From Siphonodentalium dalli (lineage: Eukaryota > Mollusca > Scaphopoda > Gadilida > Siphonodentaliidae), in the NCBI GenBank assembly GCA_032622095.1, contig CP136066.1, forward strand, positions 129,115,917 through 129,179,916: DNA of 64,000 nt, written 5' to 3'. Positions 45,441 to 56,135 of this stretch are shown in pieces. The translations under genes were made by a program, and so were the position numbers. Below the pieces are notes generated by a model that searched no databases, had not been told where the DNA came from, and was given only the letters and a program-made list of their open reading frames with translations. The stretch's first letter is position 1, and each line of letters starts with the position of its first letter.

Positions 45441-45784
45441 AAGAAAATAATATGAAACAGCCAAGTCTGAATTTAGTGTGTCTGACATTTGTAGAATGAG
45501 ATCCCCAAAAGGTGAATTTAATGACACTATTCCACAAGGCGGGCAAGCATCACTGAATTCACCCTCAGTCTGATTAGGCCTCAACTGCCATGGGAAACCT
45601 AGAAACAGATTGAAGTTCTACAGTTGAAGTTGGTGATGCACACCCATTGAGCACCTTAATTATGCATTTTGTCTTCTTCAAAATTAGGGGACATAGAAAC
45701 TGAACAGAAGTCAAAAAGTCAAAAAGTAACAAAAACAAAATTTCAATTTGATACTGAAGATAATTCCCAGAAGATGAGGCCTAA

Positions 45785-46026
45785 GCAGAATGGGATCACT
45801 TCAGGGTGTATTTTGTGATGCTAGCCTGCTGTACAGGTTATCAACACTAAATTCACCAACTGGGGACCTCATTCTGCAAATATCAGACACACTAAATTCA
45901 GGCTTGGGAACACAATTTTGTTTTAATTTGATGTTAACAACAAGCACCGGTGCTTTGTTTACACAAGTCTGTCCAATAACATTCTAATCTCTAATCTGTC
46001 ATTCTAATCTCAATAATGACCAGACT
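45785..46026 (+). repeat. Dispersed repeat J, copy 1 (pair at 63605)
   Basis: 'ggtgtattttgtgatgctagcctgctgtacagg' through 'ctaatctctaatctgtcattctaatctcaataatgacc' recurs at 63605-63834. The shared sequence ends at 'gacc(a/t)gact', and copy 2 is then followed by a CAGTGTTCAC terminus. Confidence 0.7.
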
Positions 46027-46229
46027 TGGTCTCTCTGAAGCGACCTGAGTCCTCTGGCAGAATTAATACTAGCCGAGTTGGTAAGTTGTGATATATGGGG
46101 TGGAGGGGTTGGTTGGTTGGGGCAGGGTAATGGCCTGGGTCAAATTCTATAACATGTTTTAAAACAAAATAATTTTGTGTGTGTGTTAAATTGAGCAAGG
46201 AGTTCAATCTGAATTTTTTGTTTGTTTGT

Positions 46230-46615
46230 TTTTTGAGTTATGTCACTGGCTCCGCTCACAATCGACACAGTGACCTCATTTGAAAAAATCTGAACAGTCG
46301 ACCAAGGACCCTTTGTACCAAATATGAACCCATTCGGCCCAATTAAATTTGAGAAGAAGTCATTGTAAGAATTACTATGGTGGGAAAGAGTTATGATCCT
46401 AGCTTCGCAATTATTTGACCGGGTGACCTCATTTGAACAAATCTGAATGTGATTCACCTAGGAAACATCCACACCAAATATGAACCCATTCGGTCTTACG
46501 GTTCGGGAGGAGAAGATGATTCTTGATGGATGGACGGACGGACGGATGGATGGATGGATGGACAGACGAGGAGTGATGACTATAGCTCCACCGGATACTT
46601 CGTCTCAGGTGAGCT
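46230..46615 (+). repeat. Family G element 3' part with tail
   Basis: Two modules ('gttatgtcactggctccgctcac', 'gaagaagtcattgtaagaattactatggtgggaaag') are followed by (GGAC/GGAT)n at 46528-46570. The tail TATAGCTCCACCGGATACTT then CGTCTCAGGTGAGCTAAAAA has imperfect inverted ends (TAGCTC.ACC / AGGTGAGCTA). This again ends hairpin plus A-run. Confidence 0.65.
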
Positions 46616-46619
46616 AAAA

Positions 46620-46941
46620 ACTATCGTAATGATAAAAGAGTTGATAAAACTGTGGATATAGTGTATTAAATTATCATATTAAAAGATAGCACGTTTGTTT
46701 GTTGATTCGGAACGCGTCACCATTTGAGGAACGTTTGCGGAAATCTCATTTCATAATTTTCAACGTTTTCGGAAAATTAATTACCGGAAAGTCAATGTTT
46801 CTGACTTTGCAGAAAATATCGTAATCTTTCGGAATGTTTGAGGAATCTTTATGTAACGTTTCGTTAATTTTGCGGAAAACTCATGGCGTTTTTCGGAAAA
46901 TTTGCGGAAAAATTCAGACGATAGCGTTGCGGAAAACTCGA
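46620..46941 (+). repeat. Dispersed TTTGCGGAAA-motif repeat, block 1
   Basis: Motifs such as cgtttgcggaaatc, gttttcggaaaatt, tttgcagaaaat, tttcggaatgtttgagg, ttttgcggaaaactc and tttgcggaaaaattc recur every 20-35 bp in one orientation. The block, including its lead-in 'aaaactatcgtaatgata', is a diverged copy of 53290-53715. Confidence 0.75.
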
Positions 46942-46998
46942 TTTGAGAGAGTGATTTGTCATGTTGTCATTGACAACATGACAAATCACTCTCTCAAA
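46942..46998. repeat. Perfect 57-nt palindrome
   Basis: The 28-nt arms 46942-46969 and 46971-46998 are exact reverse complements around a single T at 46970 (arm core GAGAGAGTGATTTGTCATG). It sits exactly where block 1 of the GCGGAAA repeat stops. Block 3 at 53 kb continues instead with 'acgttttagaaaatatttgcgg', so the palindrome marks an insertion or rearrangement point. Confidence 0.9.
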
Positions 46999-46999
46999 T

Positions 47000-47634
47000 A
47001 ACTTTTTAAGATATATAAGAACCCATATGTGCATGGTGGGTCGATCTTGCCTTAGCTTAGCACAACCCTGACACAAAAAATAATATTTACTTTGTTGTAT
47101 TATTATAGAGTGCTAAAGTTTACTTATTCTTTCATTTTTTTTTTTTTTATAAAAATTGTTCAATTTTGATATCTCCAATTCAGAGGTGATCTCATAAACA
47201 TGCCTGTAAAATTCAAAACAATTCTCCAATAAATGTGGGCTGCAGGGTGTGCCGATAGGATCAAATTTGAAATCCAAGATGGCTGATGATGTTTTTTCAC
47301 AATTTCGGAAAAATTTATGGCTCCCATCTAGAGGTCACCCCGAAGCTCCATATGAAGTTTTGTGATGTAGTCTGGTCGATAAAATGTTTGACCTGGAACA
47401 AATTTGGACTAAGTTGGTTTGTATACCATTTTGATGAGGAATATAGATAACATATCCAAAATCGGATTCGAGCATTTTTTGTAATTCAAGATGGTGTCCA
47501 AGATGGCTGCTATTTTCAATTAAATCATTTTGATGCAAATATAGTAAGAAAATCTTGTCATATGTATACGCATGTATACACATGTATACATTTTTGTCAA
47601 GCTATAAAGGGACCTTGTCAAATTACATGTGGAA
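47000..47634. other. Stretch with a degenerate 'ccaagatggc' module
   Basis: 'aaatccaagatggctgatgatg' near 47270, 'ggctcccatctagaggtcacccc' near 47321 and 'aagatggtgtccaagatggctg' near 47489 resemble family A-type modules and the reversed fragment at 63120-63310. No coding exon was recognised. Confidence 0.45.
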
Positions 47635-47875
47635 ATTTCGCCGGAGAACGGAGTTTTTTCTCCGCTCTCCGCTAAAAACTGCGGTCTCCGCTTGTGAAAT
47701 TTAAATGCACACAGGAGTTTTTCCTCCGCTGTAAACTCCGGTAGTAATTACGGCTAACTCTGTTCAAATTGGCAGAAACTCCGCTGAAACCAAAACAGTA
47801 ACTCCAATGATGTCAGAGCTGAAACTGGAGCGGTACCAAACTCCGCTGTTATATATATGATAATGAGTCTTTGCG
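47635..47875. repeat. CTCCGCT-motif cluster
   Basis: Motifs ctccgct, actccg and aactccgct, with the inverse 'cggag', recur about fifteen times (ttctccgctctccgctaaaaactgcgg and so on). A smaller related cluster with aactccgctataacg lies at 56780-56900. Arrays of short motifs next to the GCGGAAA block suggest subterminal regions of DNA elements. Confidence 0.6.
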
Positions 47876-48215
47876 GAATTTACGAAAGCATTTTCCGAAA
47901 ACAAATGACGTTATGAACAATTTGCGGAAAGCTGTTTTCGGAAATTTTGCGAAAATTACGTTCCTTCTTTCGGAAAATAGCGCTTAGTTTTGCGGAAAGA
48001 AGACGACGTTTGCGGATTTTTTTTTCGGAATAAGACCGACGTTTTTGGAATTTGCGGAAATAATTGCGGAATTCACCATAACATTATCGGAATTTGAGTT
48101 TCCTCTTTCGGAATTTGCGGAAATAATTGCGGAATTCACCACAACGTTATCGGAATTTGAATGCATGCGGACATCTTTCCGGAACATTTGCGGAATATAT
48201 TCATGGGTGTCGGGC
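47876..48215 (+). repeat. Dispersed TTTGCGGAAA-motif repeat, block 2
   Basis: This has the same motif family as block 1 (tttgcggaattt, tttgcggaaagctg, tttcggaaaatagcg, tttgcggaaataattgcggaattcacc). The unit 'ttcggaatttgcggaaataattgcggaattcaccacaacgttatcggaatttga' is present twice in tandem, starting near 48046 and 48108. Confidence 0.7.
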
Positions 48216-49219
48216 TGGTAAAATCGTAAACATCGCCGCATACTATAGCGTATAGATCTATGACTATTGCTGGGTTTCGTTTACAGTGTTTATTAACTTA
48301 AATTTAAAAATACGGCAATTTAAACACTTTTCCTTGACGAATCTTGGTCATTTCCACAACTATATAGTCAAAACGTGTTTAATTCACAAGCACGAGTCAT
48401 GTATATAGCATGCAGGGAGTGAGTACCGGCACCCTATATAAACCTCCTGAGATGTACTCAGATATATTTGACAAGAGATTGCGCACGGCTGACCTAGTTG
48501 TAACAATGATGTTAGTTTGACACTGTTTGTAATGGCAACACATTTGATACAACTTGGCCACTGTTCATAACATGCAACTAAAACACAGCAAGGTGTATCA
48601 AAGCAACCAATCGGAAATCTAACTGACAAAAGATGACAAATATCAAAGGTTCCGTTGTACCGCATATAGAAATCAATTATCAGAGGGCAAAGGACACCAA
48701 AAAAACCACCGACGTCAATCATTATAGTATCAACAGGTGTAGATCCCGCCCTCTTTCCCTGTCTGAATGGAGTTACCAGTGTGATTGGTTAAATCGAGCT
48801 CTTTCCAAATTTCATGTCTTTTGTGGATTCCGATTTCGTTAGATAACGACCAGAATATACGATGAGGTGTGACTGCACCTTTACATTTCACTTAAAGTAT
48901 ATGATATATGTTGCCTATTGCATTTAGATCTTTTATAATATGCACGCGTGGATCCCCCACCTTTTCACAAATAGGGGAACCCAATACAGTGGTATTTAAT
49001 AATAGTATTATAATACTGTCAATTTTCGAATCTAGTTTTCACAATAGAATGACATAGTTTTTAATTTCCGAAGCACTTATTTGCATATTAGATTTTAGAT
49101 ACATTAGGTCCCAGCTTTACTTTGGCATTTATTAGTCCTAACAATTTAATAAAGAGCGTTCCGTATTTTGTTTTCATGAATCCTGATATGGTAAAAATGG
49201 AAATTTCGATACAAATATC
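48216..49219. other. Non-coding stretch, no gene recognised
   Basis: Several open frames of 60-110 codons lie on both strands (for example the minus frame 48384-48722), but none looks like a known domain and no donor/acceptor pair supports an exon. Confidence 0.3.
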
Positions 49220-50082
49220 CAGTGCAGAGGTTATACGCGAAGTCATATTTAACTGACAAGTGTACAAGTGCATAATATGGGCTACTAGTATAAGTACTGT
49301 ATATAATAAAAAATCTTTAATTAGGCTACACTTGATTTTTATAAATTTGAAAAATAGACCAACATATTATGGAACTTCAGCCAGATAAATACGTATTATT
49401 TTCAATACTGCATTATTAAGTCATACCCAACTATATTTGCAACTGTAATGTTTACTCCGGCGATTTGCATTGGAAGACATGTCCATTCAAATTAATCCGA
49501 CCAATTTTTCTGGACATGTTGTGTGAAGTCAACTGCCAAAATTAATGTGACCTTCAATTAATAATTCCGTCAGAAACGGCATGGGTAGAAATTGAGTACA
49601 AATCTCAGTAAAACAGGTCATTCACTGACGCACTTGGGTAACTTTGACAAGCCAATACAGATTTCCAATGTGGTCAGTTGATGACCTATATCATATATTT
49701 ATATTATCAAGAGGAGGTATAAAACCTATTATATGCCAATTTACAGTAGTAATCTTATGAACATTGCCACACAAAAAGTGAATAAAACCCCTGATTGGGA
49801 ACTTGTTAATCGCCGTTATTTTTGCGCGCATCTGTATCTCTCAAATGCCAGGTACACGCGAATTACGTCAGCATTATTCAGAAATTGGGCACGAGGACTG
49901 TGAGTCAATCAACATGGTTTGCTACATCGTATACCGTTGTTTGAGTGAACATGATTGTATGTCACTTTCTCGGCGATATTCCCTTTCAAGTTTAATCAAA
50001 AGTCCACTGGCACGATGCCCCGGCTTTGTCTTTATAGTAACTATTGAAAAGATTTTAACATACATTCTAGAATGGTGGTCAA

Positions 50083-51465
50083 CAATATCGGAGGCCCCCA
50101 CCCCACCCCCCCTGGAATACGGAATACCACTTAACACAGAGGGTGGAATACAGAATACCAGTTAACAGCCATATGGAATACGGAGTACCAGTTAAGATCA
50201 GATAAGATAATTTATTGATGATAAAAGGATCTAAAAGGCAACATGATAGTAAAACTTGTAATACAGAGTTGAGTTGAGAGTTCAATACTGGACCATTATT
50301 GATGTGTAGTTATCCTATAGGAAATGTTAAAATGATCAAAATGACGATGATCGACGATCTGTATGTTAGGGTTGAAACGATTAATCGACTAGTCGTAGAC
50401 GACGCTGAAATGTCAGAACGTCGACTCTGAATTTTGCCGTCGACTAGTCGGAACATAGTGTATTAGTTCCATGTATAACGTTTTCAAGATCGATTCCGAC
50501 ATAAACGGTGTTAACTGCGCATAAGTTACGGTAAGTATAACATTTGGTGGCACCCGGAATTGACAGTGGTACTAGTATAGACACACACGGTGACCCGACT
50601 ATTAATTGAAAGAATGAAATTGACAACACAATGTCTCAATCGTCGTTTGAGGTCAAAGACATCACTGCGACATGATGGCAATGATTGACGCGGCTTTATC
50701 GTTTGTCAGAGACCGCTTTGATCTAGACACTGTGTATATTTCAATTGATCAATTGAAGGTCGCTTAAGGTGACGTCATTGTTGCTACCGTATATAAATGA
50801 TACTGACATTAAGAACTGGCTATCGTATTCTACAAATAGCATATTCTATAGGGCGTATTTAGTCGGAACATTAACATTTTATAGTGACACCGCTCAGCAC
50901 CGGTTTATTGGTGATCACGTGACTAAACGAAATCTCGAACGCAGATATTAAATTTAAAACCTGTATAAATGATCGAGTTTCTAATCATTATCCACCACAT
51001 GTCTAATTATATAATTACATTCAGTGTGTTGGATAAATAACAAGATGTTTACAGTATTATTTCCCAAATAAATTGGTGTCTATGCAGGGAAATGCGCTAC
51101 GCAATAGACCGTCATTGCATCAGTCATCAGTGTACACCATGTACGATGAATTTTCCGTACCATGTTATGTTTGAAAGTTTTGATATCAGGTACCGACTAG
51201 TCGACGCAACGCGACTTTTGGGTCTCGACTAGTCGACTCTGAAATTCACTAATCGTTTCAACACTACTGTATGTCAAACTGTGAATTTATTGTGACAAAA
51301 ATCGCATTTATATTATTATTATGATCATTTTTTGGAAGGTCGGCGTACGAATACCGGTATTTTTGGAATACCGAATACCTCCTAACAGAGGGGCCGGAAT
51401 GCGGCATACCTCATAACAGGGCATGGAATATGGAGTACGAAAAGGGGGGTGGGGGCCTCATATTG
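50083..51465. mobile_element. Inverted-repeat element with GGAATAC subrepeats
   Basis: CAATATCGGAGGCCCCCACC at 50083 is mirrored by GGTGGGGGCCTCATATTG ending at 51465. Both ends carry 'ggaatacggaatacc..ttaacag' subterminal repeats in mirrored arrangement (50112-50200 and 51345-51440). The interior is split by the hAT-like element at 50367-51266. The exact TIR limit and target duplication are unclear (ATAT flanks both ends with two extra bases on the left). Confidence 0.6.
50367..51266. mobile_element. Non-autonomous hAT-like element (900 bp)
   Basis: The left end TAGGGTTGAAACGATTAATC and the reverse complement of the right end TAGTGTTGAAACGATTAGTG match at 16 of the first 17 bases. The 8-bp direct repeat CTGTATGT flanks it exactly (50359-50366 and 51267-51274), the target duplication length of hAT transposons. 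Palindromic TCGACTAGTCGA motifs lie near both ends (50392, 50441, 51187, 51223). No transposase is encoded, so it depends on a partner elsewhere. Confidence 0.85.
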
Positions 51466-51479
51466 AAATCAAGCAGATT

Positions 51480-52020
51480 CGCATTTTACCGGATTATAAA
51501 GTCAAATTTGAATGAGAGAATTACCTATATCCCTTGATGATAATAGAGCAGTTCACAATAATTTAGCTTTCCGCACTAGAAACAACAAACTCCCAAAAGA
51601 ACTCGGTGCTTGGACGAATACGGATTATTCGGACAGAATCTGCACTCTGTAATCTCGAAATGGGCGATGAATACCACATGGTACTGAATTGTAGGGAACT
51701 TAGCAAACTAAGAATAAAATATCTGAAACCCTACTTCTATCAGAGACCAAACACTTATAAATTAGCCGCTCTATTTAACTCCCGAAATCATAAGACAGTT
51801 AAAAACTTGTATTAATTATTTCATTATATTTATGAAGAAGGTCCTTGAGATATTTAGGTCCCGGGCCCCTGAGGCTTAATTACCACCAGCCTGTCGAACT
51901 GAAACAGTGTAGTTAACTAATATCGACCACCCCATTTCTATTTTATGTTAAACACATAATGTATGTATACCTGTAATGTCTATAATTATTGACGACCAGA
52001 ATAAACTTAATTGAATTGAA
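51480..52020 (+). pseudogene. LINE (CR1/Jockey-like) 3' end with frameshift
   Basis: The frame reads NNKLPKELGAWTNTDYSDRI-C-T-L, then shifts by one base into LCNLEMGDEYHMVLNC, then RELSKLRIKYLK and LAALFNSRNHKTVKNLY, stopping at 51813-51815. The CxxC...GDEYH-x3-x-C finger after an L-P-x-E-x-G-x-W motif is the usual C-terminus of CR1/Jockey-type elements. The 3' UTR ends near 52020 in a TTAATTGAATTGAA repeat, as is common for such tails. The element is 5'-truncated. Confidence 0.75.
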
Positions 52021-52370
52021 TAGCCGGGACAACTCTGTTAGCCGGGACAACTTGGTCCATGTAACAGCATAGATGAAGGAAGGATATTTAGGTCTATGGT
52101 AACAGCGAGTCATCCCGGCTAGACATGGAACGTTACACGATTCGTTGTGACTTTCATGACGTCAGCCAATAGAATGTTCGCGTCATGTGAGTGACGTCTA
52201 ATGACCACCCACATTACGCCCACTCGGTGATTGACAGCTAGTTTTGTGCAGTCAACCGAGTAGTCCCAGTTGGCGAGTTGTCTCGACTAATGTAACAGCG
52301 CGACCGAGTTGTCCTGGCAGACCGAGTTGACTCGGCTAGCCGAGTTGTCCCGGCTCATGTAACAAGCCCG
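52021..52370. mobile_element. MITE-like unit with GCCGGGACAACTCGG repeats
   Basis: GCCGGGACAACTCTGTTAGC at the left is mirrored by GCCGAGTTGTCCCGGC then TCATGTAACAAGCCCG at the right. Several CCGAGTTG(T/A)C copies and 'catgtaacagc' lie near both ends. The interior at 52150-52200 has TGACGTCAGCCAAT, a CRE next to CCAAT. The left end is clipped by the LINE tail. Confidence 0.6.
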
Positions 52371-52639
52371 TTAGGTTCATAAAATGTTCACGGGCGAAAA
52401 ATACCTTACTACGCATAAACGCTCTTTATTTTTCATTGTGAAGAACATTCTGGCCGGCAGTAAATTCCAAAAGGAGGCCCACATGGGCGGATGTAGTCAA
52501 TGTAATTTCAAACCAAATAATAGTTTAAATTAGTGTAATTTTGTTATTATTTAAACAAGAGAAAACAGAACATCACAATAACAAATGTTTAAACATGAAC
52601 AAACAGTTCAAAGGAGGGCGGATGCGACAACAAGTCATA

Positions 52640-53289
52640 ATCCTAGCTTATTTCATAATCAGTCTTAAATGACAGGCTCTTAAAAATTAATGGAAGACTG
52701 GTGAGTCAATTTCTCAGATATGAAGCGATCATTTGTGCCTAGGCATTCAAATGCTTACTTCTGAAATAGACACGTGCTACCAAATCTGTAGGGAGCTTGT
52801 TGTCGGCAACATCACATCCGTGTCACCTAATAATTAACAACGGGGACTTCTAATCAGGATGGATTATGACACCTTGAGTTTATGACAGTATACCGGTAGG
52901 ACGTTGACTATATACTTTAATAAGATTATCACACCTTGTCGCCCGACGTATCAGATCTCAAACATACTGAATAGATCGTCTGGCTAAACAATGGGCTCAA
53001 TCAAACCACATTTATAGTGCCCTCTTTGTGTTTTTCAACATCATTCTAAAAACGGCAAGTACACCGCAGCCAAAAGGCAAGTATACAGCGGCAGAACGGC
53101 AAGTATACCGCGGACCAACTGCAGTTAGCCGGTGTGGCCACGATGTTGTTGCAGTTCGGCCGCGGTGGAAACACAAACCTCACCGCGGTTAAGAGGACAC
53201 TTGTTTTGTCCAGCGCGGTAGCTAATTGCTTGTTATGGAAATCCCTCATTTAGGTGAGAAGCACCCCAGTATATTGGGTATATAAAACG
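52640..53289. other. Non-coding stretch with a 3-copy 22-bp tandem repeat
   Basis: At 53050-53118 the unit 'aacggcaagtataccgcggacc' occurs three times with variants. The minus-strand frame here encodes repeated CRF/LPF-type peptides and is not a gene. Nothing else was recognised. Confidence 0.4.
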
Positions 53290-53715
53290 ATAATAGTAAA
53301 ACTGTTCTGATAAAACTATCGTAATGATAGAAGAGTTTATAAAACTGTGGATACAGTGTATTGAATGATCATATTAAAATATAGCACGTTTGTTGATTCG
53401 AGCAATTATATTTAATTGTTAATTAACAATCCCTTTAATGCCTTGTGTGTCAGGTGCGCGTTTGTGATGCGTCTTGTCTCGAGATTTGCGGAAAGTTTGC
53501 GGAAATCTCATTTCATAATTTTGAAAGTTTTCGGAAAATTACTTTCCGCAATAGTCGACGTTACAGATTGCGGAAAATAGCGGAATGTTTGCGGAAATCT
53601 TTATGTAACGTTTCGGTAATTTTGCGGAAAACTCATGGCGTTTTTCGGAACATTTGCGGATAGCGTTGCAGAAATCTCGACGTTTTAGAAAATATTTGCG
53701 GATTCCGCAAAGACT
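53290..53715 (+). repeat. Dispersed TTTGCGGAAA-motif repeat, block 3
   Basis: This is a diverged copy of 46620-46941. It shares 'aaaactatcgtaatgata.aagagtt', 'catattaaaa.atagcacgtttgtt' and the run of gcggaaa motifs in the same order, with ~80 bp of unrelated sequence between 'tgattcg' and 'gagatttgcgg'. It extends beyond the point where block 1 is cut by the palindrome. Confidence 0.75.
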
Positions 53716-55139
53716 TTTGAGACGCTCCCTTAGAAGTGATGCTCTGCTGAGCGAAAAATCATACTTCTAACGACTTAAGATAAAACACATCTCAAAACAC
53801 ACTATGTTATTGTTGTATTGTCTTATTCCGACCGACAATATTATTTTTTGGCAAATTTATGAGACCAAAATACCTACATTATGACCTAATTTCAAAGAGT
53901 AATGCCAGTTACGGATTTATGGAATGTTGGGGTGATTTGTCAGCAATAATCAAGATATAAGTCCTGATTTAATGTTAATTCCATGTTCAGAAATCAGAAA
54001 AGTGCAATTATTTCAATCAAATGTCAATGATCTCAAACAAAAAGTCTTTCAATCTATTTTACGGTAGTTCATAGTTCGCTAGATTGAAAAGCTCGTCGAA
54101 ATTCTGAGGAAAGTGTACATCATAAATTTTGCAAATATTGTGCATGCAAGCTATCTAAAATGACTGGAAAAAAATAGTGAACTGTGAAAGCTAACATTTA
54201 GTTGTATTAGGGAGATTTAATCACGTTTCATCGAATATGTAGCTACATTCTATTTTATTCCACTTGTATGCATTAATTTATTCATTTAAACCATCCGAAT
54301 TAATAAAGTAGATATGATCCAATTTCGAGGCGAAAGTTTTTGTTGATACATCGCTAAGGTCATGAGGTGAAAGGTCACATTGCGCATAGTCCTTTCTTGA
54401 AGTATATAGGTCATGATACACGTACATAGGGCCTAGCTAGCTAGAGCTCTACAGATGGAGCAAGTGATTACTATATTTACAAGATCAGTTCTCAAAATAA
54501 TGTATCAGGAATAATTATCAAAATTATTAATAATGATCAGTTCTCAAAAACAGATTTACAAGATCAGTTCTGTACTGTGTGATGACCACGTGTTCATAAT
54601 ACGTAAATGGTATTGTTTATGAATATTACCAATGGGTGCCTGTTCTACCTGTTCGTGGGACAGGGAGACTAAAAATGCATCTTCTAGTAGTCGAGAACTA
54701 TTTATTTATATGCTTTAAATTGTAGAACCCTGTTATCTTTAATTTTTTTTAATTAATTGGGTCTCTTGAAACTCATTCGGCCGGAATTTATTTCAGTCAT
54801 TAGAAATTGACACGAAATAGACCTGGTACAGTATACTCCAAGCGGACGCAATTGATTAACTGTATTGTTGTTTAATATGCATGTCACATTTCGTTTTAGT
54901 TTACATTTTTTAATATTATTTTGCTGTGAAAGATCCATGAATCAGGATACATGTTGGGTGATCGTTATTTGTATAATTCATCATTATTTACAGCGAGAAA
55001 CATTTCCAATCACAGTCCACTGGGGAGAAAATAGTAAAATATTATGGGAGGCTAAACAAGAGATGGACTGTTGTCCGTTGCATACCCCCTTGTGGCATAC
55101 CGCCTAATGTGGGCATATCTATAACTTATGACGGCTATA
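53716..55139. other. Non-coding stretch, no gene recognised
   Basis: AT-rich. 'agatcagttctcaaaa' occurs at 54481 and again at 54536, a short direct duplication. The last ~100 bp (AACAAGAGATGGACTGTTGT at about 55056) looks like the AACAAGAG-type head of the family F array that follows. Confidence 0.4.
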
Positions 55140-56135
55140 CTCAGACAGATGGACCCAAAAATCAACATTTTCATATAAACAAAGATGAATAACTATAGAA
55201 CAAAAAACCAAAACAAACATTTGAATGTGCCATTAAATGTCCTTTATATATAGTGGTGAACATCCATACAAAATATCATTGAGATCCGAGCATTTAAATA
55301 CGGTTCAAGTTATGACCTGAACGGACATCGGATGGACCAAACAGCTAACATTTCCAGATAAACAAAGATGAATAACTCTAGAATGGAAAAGCGGAACAGA
55401 ACAATGGAACCCTCTATTGAATGTCCTCATAGTAGTGAACATCCATACCAAATTCCATTGAGATCCCAGCACAACTGTTGAAGTTACGACATGAACAGAC
55501 ACCAGACATTTCCAGATAAAGAAAGATGTATAACTCTAGATTGGAAAATCCGAACAAAACGATGGAACCCTCTTGCTAACATTTCCAGATAAACAAAGAT
55601 GAATAACTCTAGAATGGAAAAGCGGAACAGAACAATGGAACCCTCTATTGAATGTCCTCATAGTAGTGAACATCAATAACATATTTCATTGAGATCCCAG
55701 CACAACTGTTGAAATTACGACATGAACAGACACCAGACAGACCAAAAAGCCAACATTTCCAGATAAACAAAGATGAATAACTCTAAAATGGAAAACAAAA
55801 ACAAAAAACGCTGTAACCCCTCTATTGAATGCCCTCATAGTAGTGAACATCCATACAATATTCATTGAGATCCAAGCACTATTGTTCAAGTTATAACATG
55901 AACAGACACCAGACGGACCAAAAATCCAACATTTCAAGATAAACAAAGATGAATAACTCTAGAATGGAAAATCCGAACAAAATGATAGAACCCTCTTTTT
56001 AATGTCCTCATTGTAGTGAACCATACCTAATTTCATTGAGATCCGAGCACTACTGGCTCGATGGACGGACGCACGGAACGACGCACGGACAGGTGCAAAA
56101 CAGTATACCCCCCTTTTTTTTTAAAAGGGGGTATA
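55140..56135 (+). repeat. Family F modular array with terminal hairpin
   Basis: About six modules start at roughly 55165, 55347, 55503, 55578, 55753 and 55928. They read 'aacatttccagataaacaaagatgaataactctagaatgg', 'ccctctattgaatgtcctcatagtagtgaacatcc', 'catt gagatcc.agca' and 'acatgaacagacaccaga'. The unit at 55503-55577 is a truncated 75-bp module. The array ends in a GGACGGACGCACGGAACGAC tract and the hairpin TATACCCCCC-T9-A4-GGGGGTATA at 56104-56135. An AACAAGAG-type head probably lies at 55056. Confidence 0.85.

Larger units (their letters stand above)
49220..52635 (+). repeat. Duplicated segment, copy 2, with nested insertion
   Basis: This matches 39777-40759 at 49220-50062 and 52371-52635. 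The matching parts are separated by ~2.3 kb inserted between 'gattttaacata' and 'ttaggttcataaaat', adjacent in copy 1 apart from 'aatac'. The insertion holds an inverted-repeat element, a hAT-like element inside it, a LINE 3' end and a MITE-like unit. Confidence 0.8.
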
